Assembly: GCF_019399895.1 (NCBI RefSeq)
Contig: NC_091873.1
Coordinates: 5,259,501 to 5,323,500, forward strand
DNA from: Cardiocondyla obscurior
Taxonomy: Eukaryota; Arthropoda; Insecta; Hymenoptera; Formicidae
Direction of reading: 5' to 3'
Length of the DNA: 64,000 nt
Part shown: positions 1-13,900 of the stretch, piece by piece
How the letters are laid out: every line of letters starts with the position of its first letter
Position numbering within the stretch: position 1 is the stretch's first letter
Notes under the pieces: generated by a model
Told to the model about the DNA's origin: nothing
The model's input: only the letters and a program-made list of their open reading frames with translations
The model's database searches: none
Program-made: the position numbers and the translations under genes

Positions 1-3000
1 AGGACCGATGTACTTGTTACTTACAGGCAGTTTCAGTTTACATACTCGAAAAAATAAATTCAAGTAAGACAATATTTAATCGATTTTTTTCTGTATACCG
101 AGCGGAGAATAAACATTAGATTTTTATCAAGGATACGGTTGTACCGAAAGTATAATCGGAGCCGCGTGATATATCTTATTTCTTGCCGCGTACAAAAGTA
201 TTTGAAACCGAGAGGTAAATAATGAGTGCGATTTATCTGCGTTGCATTTGTCATGTCGCAAAATCCAGTCACGGATATTGGAAAAACATTCGGCACCGGC
301 GAAATGCCGCCAATAAGATCGATAAAAGTTGAGATGCGGTAACGACGTGAGAAATCTAGGTAAAAAAAAAAAAAACCGCGGCGCGGGGAACGACATTTGC
401 GTCTCTCTCGTAAAATTGGCGTCGGCAGAGCTGTTTGTGAGAAAAAGGGCAGGGGGGGGAGAGGGGAGAAAAGAGGTTTTTAGTATTTCCTCATTTTCTG
501 AAAAGGCACTTCTGTCCTCTTGGAAAATGCGAGACTTACTCGGACTAATGCACGGTAATCGCACGGCAGCTGACGAAGACTCCACAAGTCTGACCCCACA
601 TCGCTATGAATGATTCAGTGAGCGGACGTAGTACGGAGGGTCATTATCGTCATAAAGGAAAATGAATTTTACACGAAACACCGTAGATGTTGAGCAATAA
701 CGCGTGACATTCATCGCCGAGGAATAAGCTCCGTCGCGCGTCAATATAACGAGCTTGTGTTGACGAAAAAAAAAAAAAAAAAAAAAAAAAAGCGGGAAAA
801 TAAATCATTCCGATATTATAAAATTATGTACACCGAAGAATAGATATGGCGTTTTCTGCGGCGATAGCGATTAGCGTATATAATCTTAAAGACGGTAAAA
901 ACAGGGGACGAGAGAACGAAGAGAAATCAGTCATCGGCAATCCGGCCGGCGCGGTATTATAATGCATGCGGCACATGTGAGACTCGACGTACACGACGCT
1001 AAAGTTGCGTTCGCTAGCCGCCGCAAATTATTTTATTCGGTAATAGTAAGACTACGAAATAAAATATTCTAGAATAATGAAATGAAATTTTCCTAAACCT
1101 AATTAGAAGCCGAGTCTTGCCATAATCGTTTCAAAAATAAATTAATTATCAGATATATTTTATTCCTAACCAATATTAATATTATCAATTCAGATTTTCT
1201 CTGCAAGAAGTATTAATTTTTGAGCTCGTAACTGATACTTGTATTTTAAAAGTGATTCGCGTTTTCTAATTTTAAAATCGCCGAAACCTAACTATTACGG
1301 ACATTGAAGTTAGTATGATCTTTTGAACCTTTGAACTTTTGTCCCTTTTATTTCGTTATGCTTAAAGAGTGCCTTCCGTTCTCGTTTTATGAAATTCGTG
1401 TTATAAGTCTCTCAAGTGAGTTGATTGGATTGGCTCGTGCGGCCGCCTGGTGTAACCCCATTTTTGTGAACGCGAAAGCCGACCGAGATTCATAGTGCTC
1501 TGTGCGGTATACGGCGCCGTAGCTTAGATTTCGATTTTGACGAAGCTTTACGCGAGCGACGAATGGCACCAATTTTCACGGGCCTCGTGAAACTCCCGAT
1601 GTACAGGACGGATGAAACTTTATGAAATTCATGAGGGACGTTCGATGCACTTATGGACCGAAGTAGCTTGGCACGAATATTTCTTGGAAATCGTCGCCGC
1701 AGGGAGTAAGAAACTTTTCATAGATTTTTATATAAACTTCGGATCTTTGATTCACGTTATAAAATTTTCAACTGCGAATGAGCGACGGTACCGGGAGCCG
1801 AATAATTTTCAAATTGTTTCTAAATTAAAATGTAATTTTTACTAATCGGTAAACTCGTCTACTTAACGTCTACTTAACCATAGTTTGCGTTACGTTTTTA
1901 CATTGATGAGTCTTTTCGTTGTTAAGTAATCAATTTAAAATCGTATAAATGATTTACCGAATGTAATAATTTCTATAATATCCGAGCCTTTTATTGCTTC
2001 TCCGACGTGGTTAATTTTTGCTACTAAAGTCTTTTATTCATTATTAATTGTTTTTTAAATAACAATCGACGATTCGAGGGGAAAGAATATGGTTCCGGCG
2101 CTTACGGCTTTAGAAACTTTGGTGTGACGAAGTACTTGAGAACTAAGAATGACCAGCAGTAAGAAGTTTTATCGACAAAACACGGTTGAAACGAAGAGGA
2201 AGTGAGTTTGCGGTACGAGTGTGAGCACGGCAGGATCTTCGAAAGTGATCTAGCGACTATCGCGAGAAAAAGGTGTCGAGGGTGGCGCATTGATTTCGAG
2301 CGACAGGCAGACGACGTCGGTGATGGTGCGTTTCCATATGTATTTCGGCATTTCAAGGTGGTCGGGCAGTCGATACCCTTCTTTATCATTTTTATGGTCG
2401 AGCGGGAGGCCGTGGCGGAAATGTCCGCATATTTATCTGCCGGTGGTGGCAATAAAACACAGGCCTCCGCGCATATCCGGGTGTCGTGTCGGTGTTTTCT
2501 CGCGGCGTATAATATCTCGCTCAGGAATTTCGCGGCGGCAAAAAGTTTCGGTACGCGTGTGTATATATATATATATATAAGCGCGGTGTGTAAAAGCACA
2601 TCTGATTCGTGTAAAAAATGAGGATGAACGCCGCCGGGTCGCGGCCCGCCTAGCAAACTTGATGAAACGTTGGAAGACTATTCCCGGCAGATTCATCGGC
2701 TAACTTTACCCGCTTTCTTCGTGCGCTTCTTCGGTTCCCATCGAAGTTGTCTAACTTCGTAGTGGATGTGTTTGATAATGGCATACCTCGGAGTACCGAA
2801 GTTGGTCTACGTACCACCGAGGAGCGACCCGCCGCGCGCGTCTATACTTTCACGTATACAAATACTTTGATAAGTAGGGAAGAAAAAAAAAAAATAACGA
2901 ACGCGTTTTCGATACCTACGTATACTCGTACGCATTGTGGCGACGGACGAGCGTATATAAGAGAGGAAGCGCGCGTAAGTCCGTAAGAAAGATTGGCACC

Positions 3001-4534
3001 TAAATACGCGAAAGAAACTGCGAGGCGCGCGTTATTATAGTTTACGTCTGGGAAACTTTAGTCGGAATTTATCCGAGCGTCTTTCTCAATTTTTCTCTAG
3101 TGATGACCATATCAAAGATTTATCCGCAGATAAAGATAATGCCGACTGACGCTCTCGCAAACGACATCTAAAGATGACACTTTGACAGCAAAACGACTGT
3201 CTTGTTCGATACGTACTCCAGTTTTGCCAGACCATCGATTCTTCAATGATATCAATCAGATTGATAAAGTCTTTTATTTCAACGGATGACAGATGCGTCA
3301 CGATATTGGCATTAATAACGTTTCATGATTTATTCAAGCCGTAACATGACAGTGTGTCCAAGTTTAATGGATGAGATTAACGAGATAGGTTTATCAAAAT
3401 TATTTTGCGTTTCAAGGACAATGTCGAGTACGAACTTTCACGTTTAATAATCTTTTAATGCAAGAAAGCGATTGCACCGAAACGAAAAGTAAGAACTTAA
3501 TTAAAAAAAAAAAAATAGTTTTTTAAAAATATTGAAAAGAATTATAATATTACGTATGCGTATAACGCCTTTCATGTTATATGATTTACAACATTTCATC
3601 TTAGTATCCCGTCTTAACTTAAATTTCGCGTCGCTGCACAATACCCATTCTTCCTTTACACCCTTTGGGACTTCCAAGTAATCGCAAGTAGGCGGAAGTA
3701 CGGATCTGGAGACGTAGAGACAGACAGACGAGTAGAAAGCAAGCTATCGCAGTACAGTAATCCCAGCCGTGTTTTCTGGGTCGGTTGCATCCGGGATTGC
3801 GGTACCCAGGGCGCATTGTCTCCACGAAATACGGTCGCGGAAGGAACGAAAATTATGCCCCTCTACCATCCGAAATGCTTTATTTCCTCCGCCGGCTGGT
3901 GCTTTCGCACATTTCCATTCCTATCTCTCTCGTTTTTCGCCCTGCACGGTCGAACGCACAGAAAAGCAACAGAGGACATTTGCCTTCGCGAGGTCTCGTA
4001 AAAAAAAAAGAAAAAAAAAAAATGAAAATACTCGACTTAACGTCAGAAAGAAATCGTAAAGAAGCGTGAGGCAAAAACGAGTGGAATAAAACGCGAGCGG
4101 CATAAAAAATAAGCGGTCAAGAAAAGACGGAAAACGTAAAAAAAAAGAAAAAAAAAAAAAAAACGTACGTACACAACGAGCTCTCGTTGCGTAAAGGACA
4201 AGTATTGCGAATTAAAGGCGTCGTATAGTAACGGCGATGGTAAAAGAACAGCGACAGGAGTGTAAGTTTAAATAACATAGATCAAACGGGGCAAAGCGTC
4301 AGGAAGAAGCGGAAGAAAGTCGCGTGCCACGACTCTAAGATACCCTTTCCTAGCTTATCCCGATCTCGAGGCACGAGTATCCCTCTTGCTTTCTCGCTAA
4401 GTGGATATTCCTTCTACGTTTCCTTCTTTTCCCTCACGTTCACGCAACCCTCCCTATCCGTCGCTACACCGGTTCGAACTTCTTTTCTTTATGCCGTTGC
4501 CTCTCATCAGCCGCCACTCGATTTATTTTTCCAG
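1..4534. other. non-coding sequence
   Basis: No gene recognised. Open frames here are short, overlap on opposite strands, and some read through A-runs or the TA microsatellite near 2561-2578, so they look like chance frames. The stretch has mixed CpG-rich patches (2200-2660, 3750-4060) and AT-rich patches (1040-1300, 1840-2080). A 99-bp segment at 1607-1705 lies between a CAG and a GTAAGA and is open in one frame, but its upstream pyrimidine tract is poor, so it is not called as an exon. Confidence 0.6.
766..791. repeat. poly-A run (26 A)
   Basis: An uninterrupted run of 26 A lies between TTGACG and GCGGG. No recognisable retroposon body or flanking duplication was seen around it, so it is recorded as a mononucleotide repeat, not as a retroposon tail. 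Confidence 0.9.
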
Positions 4535-4678
4535 ATCGGACCTTTGACCAGCTACGAGTGGAAGCCAACTTGGCTCATCGGACACGCTATCGGATTCGAC
4601 GGAGTCGTGAAAGAAAGTCACGAATTAATTTCCGCTCCCGCGATATTGAAGAAACTTGTCGGGTTGAATTACGCTTGA
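4535..4678 (+). CDS. candidate terminal coding exon, unknown protein
   Basis: Seen: a splice-acceptor-like stretch (TTTATTTTTCCAG, ending at 4534) is followed by 47 open codons and TGA at 4676-4678. The peptide starts IGPLTSYEWKPTWLIGHAIG and ends KKLVGLNYA. It has a balanced, globular-looking composition with Trp, Gly and hydrophobic residues, and a moderately GC-rich third position. The same frame is open upstream to a TAA at 4241-4243, but that part is a Ser/Lys/Pro-rich, intron-like translation, so composition changes at the acceptor. There is no in-frame ATG, so it could only be an internal or last exon. I do not recognise the family, and no preceding exon was found in 1-4534. A run of this length can arise by chance. 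The reading phase is inferred from openness only. Confidence 0.3.
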   Translation: MGPLTSYEWKPTWLIGHAIGFDGVVKESHELISAPAILKKLVGLNYA

Positions 4679-6167
4679 TAATTTTTGAGTCAACGCGGAG
4701 GATATTTCGTTTGCAAGTATAATTCTATGCTAAACGCTGTAATATTAAGCGCAATAATTAAAATCGCGGTTTCACTTCTGGGCTGGAAGCGACCTGTAGA
4801 AGCCAAAGACGTCTCGGCAAACGAACGATGCAAATGACGAGGATTACGTATTACGAATTCTTAACGAGATATCACTTTGTTTCATAAATCACGAAAAAAA
4901 AAAATTAAAAAAAACTTGGCGAATATTTCATCGATAATATGAATTAATATATATCGCGAGCCATCCCCGGGTCTTTCTTCTCTTTCTCTCTCTCTCTCTC
5001 TCTCTCGCGTATCGTATGTAATAATGTTCATTTATTTTCACGCTTAATCGCGCATCCTTATACCGCGCGTCGAATACACGGTGAAACCGCACGAGCAAAG
5101 TCTTACAGTCACGTGCGTTCAACGGACGTATTAAAGCTTTTGTTAATTATCATTAACAGATCGGCGCATCCGACCATCTGTACATTCGTAATCGGCGACG
5201 GCATATCCATAATCTATGCGCGTATGCGAGTCGAAAAGTGATTGTCGATATCAGCGTGAGAATTCCCAGCTTACGTGCATAATTAAGCACAAATATCGTC
5301 GCATAATTGATCGTGTACGTTACATTATGCAACATTATGCGGAGCACGATAACGGTGTAATTCAATGTATTCTGATTACAGCCTCTCTCTAACCCAGTTT
5401 CGGATTCTGATTGCAGGCCTGATTATATTTCGCTACGTCCACGCGCGCGCAAGCCGCTTTTTGACAATTGAACCGGACTAGTTACGACCGTAATCGATAC
5501 GTGTGCTTCAATAATAAAATACCTTGCGATTATCTGACAAAGTAGCAAACGTCAGAAGACGTATTCCATTTCACGTGAAACTAACGGTGACGCGGAACAT
5601 AAGCGCTAAAAGTAAAGTGCAAAAATGCATTATCCAACATTTATTGACGTTCCAGAAAAACGCCGTTTCATTAATATAAAAATCCAAATCTCGTCGAAAT
5701 TTCAAGAGAAATATTCTACATTTTTTCCTCGCTCGTCAAAATATTTTCTTTCTCTCGAGAGCCGTCGATATTAGTTAAATAAAAGAGCGTAATAACATTC
5801 TACGAAGTTAATTTGCAAAGGATCGCTGTGATATCGTATCCGTACTGTTACTACAACAATGCAACTAAGAGATCCCATTACATAATAATTTGATACTGAC
5901 AGCTTATAGTACGAGGCCCTTGTATTCTTGCCGTCGAGCAAAATAACTAACGTCAGAGTGAGTAACAATTTGAATACATCGAAACACAATGCAAACCGAC
6001 GCGAACGGTAAACCGTGCGTCTACGGGCTTTCATGGTTATATACCGTAAGCATCACGTTGTATCCCAAATTAGCATTAGTTTACGCCAATAGAATCTTTT
6101 ACGTTTTCACGTTACGTCCCCCTTTCGTCGCCATTCCGCTTCATTTAAATGCAACTGCACTCGCGAA
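4679..6167. other. non-coding sequence
   Basis: No gene recognised. The stretch is AT-leaning and holds a TC microsatellite at 4978-5007 and short A-runs. If 4535-4678 is a real last exon, its 3' untranslated region would lie at the start of this stretch, but no canonical AATAAA was seen close after the stop codon. Confidence 0.55.
4978..5007. repeat. TC dinucleotide microsatellite
   Basis: Nearly pure CT repeats with one interruption near the start. It is read as GA repeats on the minus strand and produces an Arg/Glu-rich chance frame there. Confidence 0.9.
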
Positions 6168-6745
6168 CTAAAAAGCGCGTCGTGCATTTTTCAACGCTGT
6201 CTCCGCGGAATTCGTCGATCTATCCGTTACATAAATATATATATATGTATATATACAATATATGAAAGAACCTCGCAGCGAATCGTGCACGCTTGTTCCA
6301 ATCTGCGAGGTGCACGATCCATCTCGGCAGACTCGTCGAAACAAACAAGCACAAACGCATACGGTATACCGTCGGCGACGTCTTCTCGTGGCGCGATGCG
6401 AGAATCTCCGCGCCCGAGCAACGTTCTCTTCCCCCGTGGTTGGAAAGCCGTCGGCAGGCTCTTCTCTCTTGCCGACGCGACGAAATAAGATACTTCGTGA
6501 AAGTAATTTCGCCGAGAAAAGTAAGTTTTCGCCGAGTAATAGCTTCTGCGCTGTTCCCACCGACAGCGGCGGCACTCCACGCGACGCGAGCACGCGACGA
6601 AGAGAAGAAGAAGGAGAGTCGAAGATACCGCGCGAAGAGGGAGCCCTACCTCTCACGAAGACCAGTTGATATTGCCGGAAGAGACTCCGCACTTCGGGCA
6701 CCGCCGCTGGTGAATCGAGGGCTGAGGTTAAAGATTGGAGTGTAA
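6168..6745. other. CpG-rich patch with TA microsatellite at its edge
   Basis: Open frames of 117-177 codons overlap on both strands. This is what GC- and CpG-rich DNA with few stop codons gives, and the translations are rich in Arg and Ser without any recognised domain. An imperfect TA repeat (6234-6263) runs through the minus-strand frames as Tyr-Ile repeats, which argues against coding. A CpG-rich patch like this could be regulatory or the remains of an unrecognised element; the sequence alone does not decide. Confidence 0.5.
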
Positions 6746-9700
6746 CTTTAATCGAGGGGAAGGAAGCGCCCGCGCCCTACCATCGGTCCCCTTCTAAGTT
6801 TGTTCTACGGCTATTTTTCGATGTCCTAACTCCTTTTAGCATAAGTATATTGATTATATTGATTTGATTCGACGCGAGCGATACCCCCGTAATTTGTCCG
6901 ATAAATATTTCAACGACTCGCTCACGTTACTATAAATAATGAATTTGTCTAAACGGTAATTTAAGAATTATCGATCTGAAATAAAATTATAATTGCACGT
7001 ACGTTACGAATATTTAATGTCAATTATTGTATTTAACAAGATAACAGATTATTGATTTTGCCGGCAATGATTAAATTGTTTATTAGATTAAATAATTAAT
7101 TTTATTATTCTATATTTGAGGAAAAGAACGATTAAAGTCAAATCGAAAGCACGAAACGCGATCTCTCGGTACGCGACGAAAAAGTAACTTTCATTAAATT
7201 CTAATTTTAATTGCCGATGCAAGAAACAGATTCTGTTATATTTATGGCGAGTTCCGTGCAATGAGAATATCACGTAAGATTTGACGTACGACGTACCGGC
7301 TGATGTAGCCCGTCTTATCTGGATACTTCGACATTTCCGATAGTATCTAAGCATAATGAGACAATGTAGATCTTGAGTGATATCACCGCGCCCTATGAAC
7401 CTGACTATGAGTGACCATTGATTACTGATTACTGTTTGAATACGGCGAACCATTAATTACTGCCTGAGCGTGCCCGATAATGCCCGATTGTGTGCTAAAT
7501 CTGACAGCCTGCTTGGACAGAATGTTCATCCGCGCCCAAGCAGGCGTAATCTAGAACAACCGCATCGCCATCGTCCGGCTTGGCGGCGCGTTGTTCATTT
7601 GAAACATTATCGATCCCAACACCAGTCATTCGACCGGGCACACGGCGGCGAATAATTAAATTAGACAACGCCGTCGCTCGTCGAAAATTCACGGAGCTCC
7701 CGAGCCTATTTTCGCATTGAAATAATATATTTATTTGTTTCAATTATCCGCGCGAAAAACGGGGGCAGGGCCAAGCGGCGCCTCACGTGCCATCTCTAGC
7801 TGGCCCGCGGTAGGAAGCGGGACGTAAACGCGAATTTTGCAATGTTGTAAAAATAAAAAAATAAAAAAAATAAAAAAGAATATGGAAAAGTTTACACATT
7901 CTCGTTTTAAGCGCAGACGAAGGGGGACAGCGGGGGTAGGAGAGGGAGATGGGGAAATGTCACCGTACGCGCACTAAATTTCGCCCGAAAGGCCGTACTT
8001 TTTACTGCTTTTCTAAGCATTGTGCCGGACAGAGTTAACGTACAATAGCGCGGAACGTGCCTGCGACGTAGCAACGCGCGTGCAGAGCAAGGTGTGCAAA
8101 CCGCTGACTCATTCCACCCTTCCGCTGTCTCCCTTCACGCGCATCGTCCACGGCAGATAATAGCGTAGCACGCGAAAAGAATAGAGCGAGAATGTACGGG
8201 CGAGGGTACATAAGGGTGCCGTGCAGCCTCATACGCGTACATATATACACGTGTACATATACATATAAGTATATAATATATATTTGGCAGTTTTTATAGT
8301 TAATTAGTCTTTTATTGCGCGACGGTATTTAAAGCTCGTGTATCGTAAAGCGAAGTTACACGTTTACACATGATATTTAGCTGGCCGTTTCAAACTGTTG
8401 AAACGCGCAAAGTGCAAAATGCAATATTGTCACGTTAATGTGACACATTCGAAGTTGATGCGCACGGTTTTGTCTACGACACAACGAAACTCAAGGGAAC
8501 AACGAAGGATTACGACGAGAAGTTGAATGTTCGGTATATAGCAGACTACGCTATTTGCCAACGCTACACAGTGAATGTAACACGAAGCCGGAATTAGCGT
8601 GCTCGCTATACTCCTCGAGTCCTGATTACGTATTCCAATCAGAGCAGCTGATGAGAATCCTCACTTTTAGCGAAGACGTAACATAGACGATATTAGAAAC
8701 GTCCGCGGATTTGGCTGGATCTAATTTATTACGTTGATTATATCACGCGCGCAAGAGCGCGATAATCCACGGAAACTCGTTTCTGCCGAAGCGGGACTAA
8801 TAATACATCGCTATTCGGACGACATTTTATTGCGTACCCTACGGCTATTACTAAATCTAGCCCAAGTTGATTAATAGTGAATAAGATGGATGCGAAGTAC
8901 GAATCGCGGAGATAGTCTCGCGATATTTCATATATTTTGCATGTAATCATTTAAAGATACGAGCACTCTCACCTATGCACATATAGATTTACGTCAATTT
9001 GGATATTACAAATAAAGATTTATGACAAAACATATGTCCACAAATAATTTTCGTCGCGACAGAAAACGATAATACGTCAGCGTTTTTAATTGACAGTGGA
9101 CGCGTTCTGAATGCATTTTGCATGAAAAATAAAATTAATGCGCGAGCACAAGTTATATCAAATGCGATATTTTATTTAAAATTAATTTAGCTCCTCACAT
9201 AATTTTGATTAACCTACTAATTAAAATTCTTTTTTTATCCTACGACGGTTATACTTTGCATGATAGGCACATTTGTAATTTTAGCGATCGCGTATGACTC
9301 GGTACACAGAAGACTCGTATCTTTCGCCTGCATCTTAATGTAACGGAAATACATTAAAGTACATTAAGACTGAACAAAGGTATCTGATCCGAAAAAAAAA
9401 ACGTGAAAAATACATTAATCTCGTAGAGTCAAGTTTCTTACCGTCGGTCTATCTGAAAATTGTTTTTAATAAAATGATTAACGAAAGAGTTCGAGTCGCG
9501 TTTGTATTTTTATTATACTGCAATTTTATAATTAGCCGCGAAGTTGAAAGAGCGCCGACATAATGAAGAGCAATTAATAATTCCGTCTTTAAAAAGAAAT
9601 ACGAAAACGTTGAGTTGCAGTCGATATAAGCATTCGATGCAGTCTACGCAAACATTTTCTCAAGATTTGGCAAACTCTTTTTCTAGTAACGTCATATATT

Positions 9701-10879
9701 TTAAAAGTTGAAGATACGTTCTAGAACGCACTGCCTCGAGTTAAAGGTATGTGTGCTAAGCAAGATGCGTGGCGTGTGCAAAGCTGGGATTTTCCTCTTG
9801 CCGGCGGGAAAAATTTTCATTCCGTGTATCCCCGTGATCGAAAGATTACCTTACGGTGGTGTGCGAGCGGGCAATACATATCCGACAGGAACGTAAAAAG
9901 CTACAAGGAGGAGCTTCCGAAATCCCGTGCTTGGGCTGAGCGTAACTTCTAAGGTTGAATCTCGCATACCGTGGCCGTACGTTACGACGCAATAAACCCC
10001 CATCCCGGGAATCATGCCAGACATCTTCGAGATTAACCTCCTCCTCGGGGGGAAGGGGGGTCCCCTACCCTATTCTCTCGACAGTTTCGTTCACCCTTTA
10101 TGTCGTACCACCGACGTTGTTCGGACCGTCTCGTAATCTCGAGCTCACTTAGCGGTCAGCGCGCCACGACTTTCCTACAGGCCGGTTTTTTGCTTTCGCG
10201 AAACCGGGTGCAGACTGCCAGCCCGGCCGTGTCGGGATTTATCACGCAATGGATTCCGGTTGCAAGGTGTAAACGGTCCTCCTTAAATCGGAACACGAAG
10301 AACGCGAGGAACGAACGAGATGACCGGGCTATACCGGAGGTGTCGTAAAATCCGAGGCTATCGCACGGCGCGCACGTGTCTTTATAAGCTGATTATGTTT
10401 TACGTCCACATTGCCGAAGTCGCACTTGGCGCAATATTTTTCCCGTGCACGAGGGCCTAGCCTACAATTATTAAAGAATATTTTTTTCGGCGCACGAGTT
10501 CATTTCCGGTACCGGTAACTACCGAAAATTTCATCCCTGTCCTCATACAATGGCAGCAATAAAAACTAAGGCGAAAACTTTGAGGACCGTTCCCGTGAAA
10601 CATCGGGGGCTCGCAACACATGCTGTATTTTAGTATCGCTTTCATTTCCAGTAAATTGCAGCATTGGGAAATAAGGTAAAAGCGTTGCTCCCATGGGTGA
10701 TGCTTGCTCAAAAAGGAGTACAATGTGGTGATCAATCTTCATAACAGGCGGTAACTCCAGCGCGCATTTCGAAAATAATGCGCGAATACTCGAACAAACC
10801 ATTACCCAGATTCGAGTGAAACGAATATGGTGTCGCGTTCGGTGAGCGTTAAATTGAATGATAATTTTAGAAGAAACAA

Positions 10880-10885
<6 letters not shown>
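6746..10885. other. non-coding sequence
   Basis: No gene, RNA or element recognised. A small patch at 7416-7490 carries short direct repeats (GATTACT, and TGCCCGAT twice). An A-rich run with T interruptions lies at 7850-7880. The open frames are short and lack recognisable motifs. Confidence 0.55.

Positions 10886-10946
<61 letters not shown>
10886..10946. repeat. GA dinucleotide microsatellite (about 60 bp)
   Basis: About 30 uninterrupted GA units, the longest pure dinucleotide tract in the window. Tracts of this kind can bind GAGA-type factors in insects, but nothing nearby shows a promoter, so this is recorded only as a microsatellite. Confidence 0.95.
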
Positions 10947-10949
<3 letters not shown>

Positions 10950-13900
10950 TACGAGAAAAAGACGCAGTCGAGTATAAATTGCGGTATGATGTTATAGAAT
11001 CGTAAATCACTCTCTTAACGAAAGTCTTTGTTGTAATTTATGCGAAGGGAGCCGGTAAATCATTTCGCGAACCAATGGGGCAATTTATAACAATTAAGCC
11101 CGCGGTTGGCGTGGGTGCTGCGTGCCGGAAAAGGGACGATATCTTTGCAGTGAAAAGGATGCTGAGACTAGCTCCGGCGAGAGTAATAATAAGTCTTAAT
11201 AAACATAAAGGTGGCAGTGCGGACTTTAAGCAACTCCAAATCATTTTACCTTCGTCATTTTATAATTTCGTACTACTATCTCAATAGCCGGATAACCGAG
11301 CTCAGCTGTGTTTAACTGATAATTAAATTTTACATCAATATTCAAATTATCAGTTCTATTTTAGCTTTTTAGATAGCACTCTAATCAAATTAAATTACTT
11401 TAAACGTGAATTCGCCAAGCATATAATCGACCTGTCGATAAAGTGGTGGTTAAATTATTTTTCGTAATTCCAACTGAAAATACACGTTCACAACCAGCTA
11501 CGGTGTTATGTCGGAAGTTTCTTTTGCAAATAAATTGAATAAAATATCCCTCGAGATGGTACGAACAGTTCGACTGGAGTTTGAATGTTGAAATTGAGAA
11601 AGAAATTTTTTCTAATGTTAATAATAGATTACGATCGTAGCCGGAGTGTATTTTTACCTTCAACAATTTCGAAGGCGCGCGAGAGAGAGAAGATCGCGAA
11701 GGCTCGGCCGCGAGATACAGCACATTTGAGAATAAGCTTCCACTGAATTTTCCGAACGCATCTACACGGGAGTGTCCAGATTTATCGGCGCGCAACGAGG
11801 GGAAAGGTAGCTAATGGAAATGTAAATCGGCCTTAGTGACTCGTTTGCATCGTAGGCGGAAATGCACGGACGGAGGAAGTGCACCAGCGTGCGTGAGTGC
11901 GCGAATCAGAGAGTGAAAATAAATGTCGGGAGGATTCGATTGCGGCGCCAAGTGAGGAATGGTTTGTGTAGCAGTTACAACGTCGTTTCGCCGGGATGGC
12001 TTTCCGACGATCGCCAAATGAAAGAGCCTCGGGTGTACTTGCGGTGGAAACCGCGCTTTGAACTTTTACGTGCGAACATGCAGGTATAAATACCTATCGA
12101 AAGAGCGATTTCGTTTCAAAGCCGGAAGATTAGCATTCTAATTGCGCAACATCGATATCTTTCTGTGCATTTATAGAAAAGATTATTTTTTTTATAAAAA
12201 TAAAATTGTATATTAATATTTGTAATAAAATATTATTAAATATTTAAAGTCAATTAAAAAAAAAAAAAAAAAATGATTTCGGTGGTCGCGTCAATGAAAA
12301 GATTAAGGAACCTGCCATTTATCAAATACTTATCATCGACATTGCTATAAAAGAACTAGTGAAGTTCTTGAAGACACGGACGATTCGAGTACCATCGTTT
12401 CCATTAACCGACACTCTCGTGCCGTTGTTAGACGGACTTGATTCACGAGGCCCTCAAAATCTTGAATTAACGAGAATCTCTTACCGGTGATCTGAGTTTA
12501 ATAGGAAAAAAAAAACATCGACTGATAAAGCAAGACGGTGAGAGTCTATTGTCGTTTCTCAAATTTGGATTTTATTATTTACCAGATTAATCTTATAAAA
12601 ATTTAATTAAAAAATTAATAAGTATTTAATAAATAAAAAAATCGTAACTTCCGAGGAAAGTTAATACGTATGTCTTATCTCGAAATCTTTACAGCAACCT
12701 AAACAATTTCAGTAGACGGAAGATATATAGCGTAATCACTCCTATTCGCGGCCTGACATCGCCCGAAATAAAACGTTCACGATTTTTCCTGTACTATTTG
12801 TTTTTACGCGTGCACTTTAACCAGCCTTTACAGTGCGCCGCTCTTTCGCTCGGGCCACAAAATTGCGAGAGTAACGAGCTAGCTCAGCGCAGCATAAAGT
12901 TCTGAAGCGTCGAGGTGGAATAAAGTAATAACTATAATTGATCTGATAAGTTATTACGCTGACCGACCAGCGGACGCCCGCGCACAAAACCGGCGCGCGT
13001 ACCCCTTTGTTGCGCCCATGCGTGTGAATGCACGACGAACGGAGGTGGCTGCAAAAACTACTCTCCCCCTCCTTTTGTATTCTCACCCCGCGAGAGTGCG
13101 CGCTGCAGATTATTATGCAATAACGCTACCGCGTTCTTTTCGTCCTCGCGTATCGGCTCGTAAAATCGTTAACGAGCATTCTTCCGGCTACTTCGCTTCT
13201 CTTATCGAGCCGCCGGCATTTTGCCTATCTATCCGCAGCCAGGCAGCGCAATACAGTCGGGTCGCGGAATACCTCGAAGAAAATTAGGAACACTTCGCCG
13301 CGCGAATATCGATATTCTCCGATGCGAAGAAGCGCGGGTGCTATTAGTCGACTCGGAGCACGTCGGAAATTTACGTCCCGATGTATACCTGTCCAAGTTC
13401 TCCGCGACTGTGATTTATTAATATCCGATTTCTTCGACGACAATTGCATTATGTACCAAACCAAGTACCCTGAATGAATCCAGCTCAATGTAAGAATAAT
13501 GACACGTAAACGTTACGCAGAATCACAAAAAAAAAGAAAAAAAAAAAATTAAAAATATACAAACTTCGAAGGAAGTAAAAAATTAACATTTATTAATAGC
13601 GTTTTCTGGGGAAAATTTAGAATTCCGAAAATCCCGAACTTTTTCATGAATAAATTTCGCGAGTGTAGGAAAATGTGTGGACCCCAGCGTTTAATTTTCG
13701 GAACATAGTTTGTCGAAATGTAGATACAATCTAAAGCGTGTACGGCAATGCTTCACTGTAAAGTGGCAGTTATTGTCCTGGGGCGAATTTGAAAATTTCG
13801 TTGCGTTACCCCAGCGAACGATACTCCCATTAAGGTATTCCTGCCTGCAGCTATCCTATCTGTGCACCGTATACACATAAATTCCCATTCGATCGACGTT

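Noticed and set aside
766..791. Poly-A run as a retroposon tail
   Set aside because: No element body and no flanking direct repeat could be seen.
1607..1705. Possible 99-bp internal exon
   Set aside because: The acceptor lacks a pyrimidine tract, the donor has A at its last exon base, and no partner exon was found.
2102..2656. 184-codon minus-strand frame, the longest here
   Set aside because: It runs through a TA microsatellite (Tyr-Ile repeats), overlaps frames on the other strand, and has no recognisable domain.
6168..6745. 177- and 150-codon frames on opposite strands
   Set aside because: Both exist because the patch is CpG-rich and stop-poor. The translations are Arg/Ser-rich, and the minus frame includes a TA repeat.
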